Below are positions 62,432 through 64,000 of a stretch of 64,000 bases of DNA, in pieces. A program made the position numbers and the translations under genes. Source of the stretch: an uncultured Pirellulaceae bacterium (GTDB taxonomy: Bacteria > Planctomycetota > Planctomycetia > Pirellulales > Pirellulaceae). Location of the stretch: contig CALJOA010000034.1 of assembly GCA_937981585.1 (NCBI GenBank), positions 38,427 through 102,426 of the forward strand. The letters are read 5' to 3'. The notes beneath the pieces are model-generated. The model was not told where the DNA came from and did not search any database. It was given only the letters and a program-made list of their open reading frames with translations. How positions within the stretch are numbered: position 1 is the first letter of the stretch; the number at the start of each line of letters is the position of its first letter.

Positions 62432-63673
62432 ATGTCACGAACGAAAAGAAATCGACTTGCTTTAACATCAAATGCCAGCTTGGAGCAGCGCGTGATGCTC
62501 GTAGCTGTGAGCTCAACCAAAGCATTTCTGAATGAATTAAAAGGTGATGCGGATACGATTACTGCCGCAAAAGACCTTACTTTTGACAGCACTATCGTCG
62601 TTGATAGACCCGTAACCATCGAAGGTTCAAAGGGTAAGCGTGGGACTAAGCTTACTCACACGCAGGTAAAACAAGACACGCCCTTGTTTGATATTCGGGC
62701 CCCAAATGTGACTATTGAAAACATCACCTTGGTTGGAAACGGCAGAACCAACACCAATCAGGGGCTGGTTAATCTGAACAACGATAAAGGCAAAGAAACA
62801 ACTGGCTTTACTGCCAATGATGCCAGCTTCCTCAATGCTGACAAGGGAGTTTCAAACAATGGAGATATTCCAAGAGACACAACGGTCACTCAAAGCACAT
62901 TTACCACGGCGCGAGGGATCGATTTTAACCGAGACGGTTTGCGTGGTAACGCGAGTCAAGCTACCGAAGGAGGTAAGCTGGAATTATCTGGAAATGTTTT
63001 TAACGGCAAACCGCAATTTGGAATCTCGATAGATGCGGGGAACGATGGGAACAATCCCAACCCGGCACCTGGTTTCCGAAACAATGGCCCGGCTCGTGAT
63101 CGGTTTAATGACTTGGCAGTCGAATTTGAAGACGGTCAAATTAGTCGCAATACTGTTAATGATTCTAAGGAATTTGGAATTGCAGCCGCGGCGGCAAGTA
63201 ATCTGACCATTGCGGGCAACAAAGTGACCACCGCTCAGAATCCAAGTGGTTTTGGGGCTGCGATCAATGTTGAGCACAACAGTGAGAACGTGGTGATTGA
63301 CAAAAACCAAGTCAATAACAGAGCTGCCAGCGGACAACGCTTTGGAGTGTCCGTGCTGCCGTTCCAGGACCATGGAGCAACCGCGAACTTCTCTGAGCGG
63401 ACCAAGAATGTTACCGTTTCCAACAACACGTTTACCGGTACGGCCAGGGCAGGTGTCTTCGCTTTGGGGGCTGAGAATTTAGAAGTCGTCAATAATGACT
63501 TCTCTGGTTTAGAAACCGATTTCGATATCTCGTCAGGCAATGTGCCTGGCGGAAAAAACACAGTCACTGCGTCGGGGAACACGCCTAGCAATCGAATTAC
63601 CACATTTGCAAACAGCGCTAATCCGGATCCAACTCCCAACGGTGCCAACGTGACCCCTGGTACATTCGGTTGA
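62432..63673 (+). CDS. Secreted right-handed beta-helix protein with LEPR-XLL-type N-terminus
   Basis: 413 residues. The N-terminus 'RNRLALTSNASLEQRVMLVA' is the planctomycete-type export segment (LExR-x-L), followed by parallel beta-helix coils: 'NVTIENITLVGNGRT', 'GFTANDASFLNADKGVSNNG', 'NLTIAGNKVTTAQ', 'NVVIDKNQVNN' and 'NVTVSNNTFTGTARAGVFAL', rich in Asn/Thr as in pectate lyase-like folds. Catalytic residues cannot be located. It ends with a Pro/Asn low-complexity tail and is probably an extracellular polysaccharide-binding or lyase-like protein. Confidence 0.82.
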   Translation: MSRTKRNRLALTSNASLEQRVMLVAVSSTKAFLNELKGDADTITAAKDLTFDSTIVVDRPVTIEGSKGKRGTKLTHTQVKQDTPLFDIRAPNVTIENITLVGNGRTNTNQGLVNLNNDKGKETTGFTANDASFLNADKGVSNNGDIPRDTTVTQSTFTTARGIDFNRDGLRGNASQATEGGKLELSGNVFNGKPQFGISIDAGNDGNNPNPAPGFRNNGPARDRFNDLAVEFEDGQISRNTVNDSKEFGIAAAAASNLTIAGNKVTTAQNPSGFGAAINVEHNSENVVIDKNQVNNRAASGQRFGVSVLPFQDHGATANFSERTKNVTVSNNTFTGTARAGVFALGAENLEVVNNDFSGLETDFDISSGNVPGGKNTVTASGNTPSNRITTFANSANPDPTPNGANVTPGTFG

Positions 63674-63709
63674 TACAGCTGAGTGATTTTGAATTCGGCT
63701 TTTAGATTG

Positions 63710-63742
63710 GTGCCGGTTACCTAAGCTGACCGGCACTTTTTT
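63710..63742 (+). terminator. Rho-independent terminator after the beta-helix gene
   Basis: GTGCCGGT and ACCGGCAC form a perfect 8-bp stem with an 11-nt loop, followed by TTTTTT, 37 bp after the stop codon. Confidence 0.92.
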
Positions 63743-63833
63743 GCACCTCAGTCGTCGTTCGGCTGAGCTTGGGGTGGATGTGACTCCGGCCCCTTCTTTG
63801 TAGGCTCTTCACGGAATTTAGTGGGTGTGTTGA

Positions 63834-63940
63834 GGACCAACGGTCCGACCGTTTACCTGGCCCAGCCTAAGAATCGAAGATTCGCAGGGCTGGGATTGAA
63901 TCGCCATCCTGTATTTCGAAGGACCAAAGGTCCGTCCGTT
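63834..63940. repeat. Compound palindromic repeat (family F)
   Basis: GGACCAACGGTCCG at 63834 and GGACCAAAGGTCCG at 63921 flank the palindrome CCCAGCCT..GAATCGAAGATTC..AGGGCTGGG (63861-63894). Each flank is itself self-complementary. The remaining DNA to the window end shows no gene. Confidence 0.75.
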
Positions 63941-64000
63941 TGCAATTGAGCCACGGGGGAGCTTGGGGCCTCGGCGATCGTTGCTGACGTTTGAGCCACA

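Overview
This 64 kb window is chromosomal DNA of a planctomycete, most likely of the Pirellulales (Rhodopirellula-like) group. The sequence-level reasons are a secreted beta-helix protein that starts with the planctomycete LEPR-XLL-type segment (here 'LEQRVML'), a sulfatase fused to a DUF1080 domain, a formylmethanofuran dehydrogenase subunit C (the H4MPT C1 pathway), a DUF1571 protein, an MJ0042-type zinc finger/WD40 protein, very long proteins of unknown function, frequent TTG/GTG starts with few Shine-Dalgarno sites, and many dispersed palindromic intergenic repeats. Base composition looks even (about 50% GC by eye) and I see no prophage, IS element, tRNA, rRNA or CRISPR array.

Layout. 1-13.9 kb: a surface-polysaccharide block (a glycosyltransferase cut by the window edge, a WecG-type transferase, a NodB-type deacetylase, a GT4 glycosyltransferase) mixed with a DUF2007 protein and a glutaminyl-peptide cyclotransferase, followed by phospholipid genes (PlsC-like acyltransferase, a membrane protein, CdsA), rsmG, a KDG-kinase-like sugar kinase and a DUF6786-like protein. 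14-25 kb: ABC-F protein Uup, a 1426-residue orphan protein, a PQQ-type propeller, purH and a Cys-motif orphan. 26-33 kb: two secreted Ala/Pro/Tyr repeat proteins, a small membrane protein, two exported coiled-coil proteins and a polysaccharide flippase. 33-39.6 kb: an enlarged Tex protein, three proteins of unknown function (one DUF1571, one DUF4190-like).

39.7-46.6 kb is a likely three-gene minus-strand unit: a 1668-residue TPR protein with an embedded C39-like peptidase domain, a zinc-finger/transmembrane/coiled-coil/WD40 protein, and a DUF4190-like membrane protein. 47-51.5 kb: sulfatase-DUF1080, fhcC and a divergent mobA (formylmethanofuran dehydrogenase uses a molybdopterin guanine dinucleotide-type cofactor, so this pairing makes biochemical sense).

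The best-defined system is at 51.8-57.7 kb: a NasT-like ANTAR regulator divergent from a cyanate import and breakdown operon (cynA-cynB-cynD-cynS, then a DUF1348 gene). The 609-bp intergenic region holds a good sigma-54 -24/-12 promoter and, about 45 nt downstream of the predicted start site, a perfect 6-bp hairpin with an ANTAR-type hexaloop (A at 1, G at 4). This suggests two-layer nitrogen control: sigma-54 initiation followed by ANTAR antitermination. 58-64 kb: a membrane-anchored class IV-like histone deacetylase homologue with a candidate structured RNA and strong bidirectional terminator in front of it, an acyl-CoA dehydrogenase-like protein, cysC and the beta-helix protein.

Intergenic DNA is unusually rich in repeats: at least six palindromic or tandem families were found by eye, several with two or three copies in this window.
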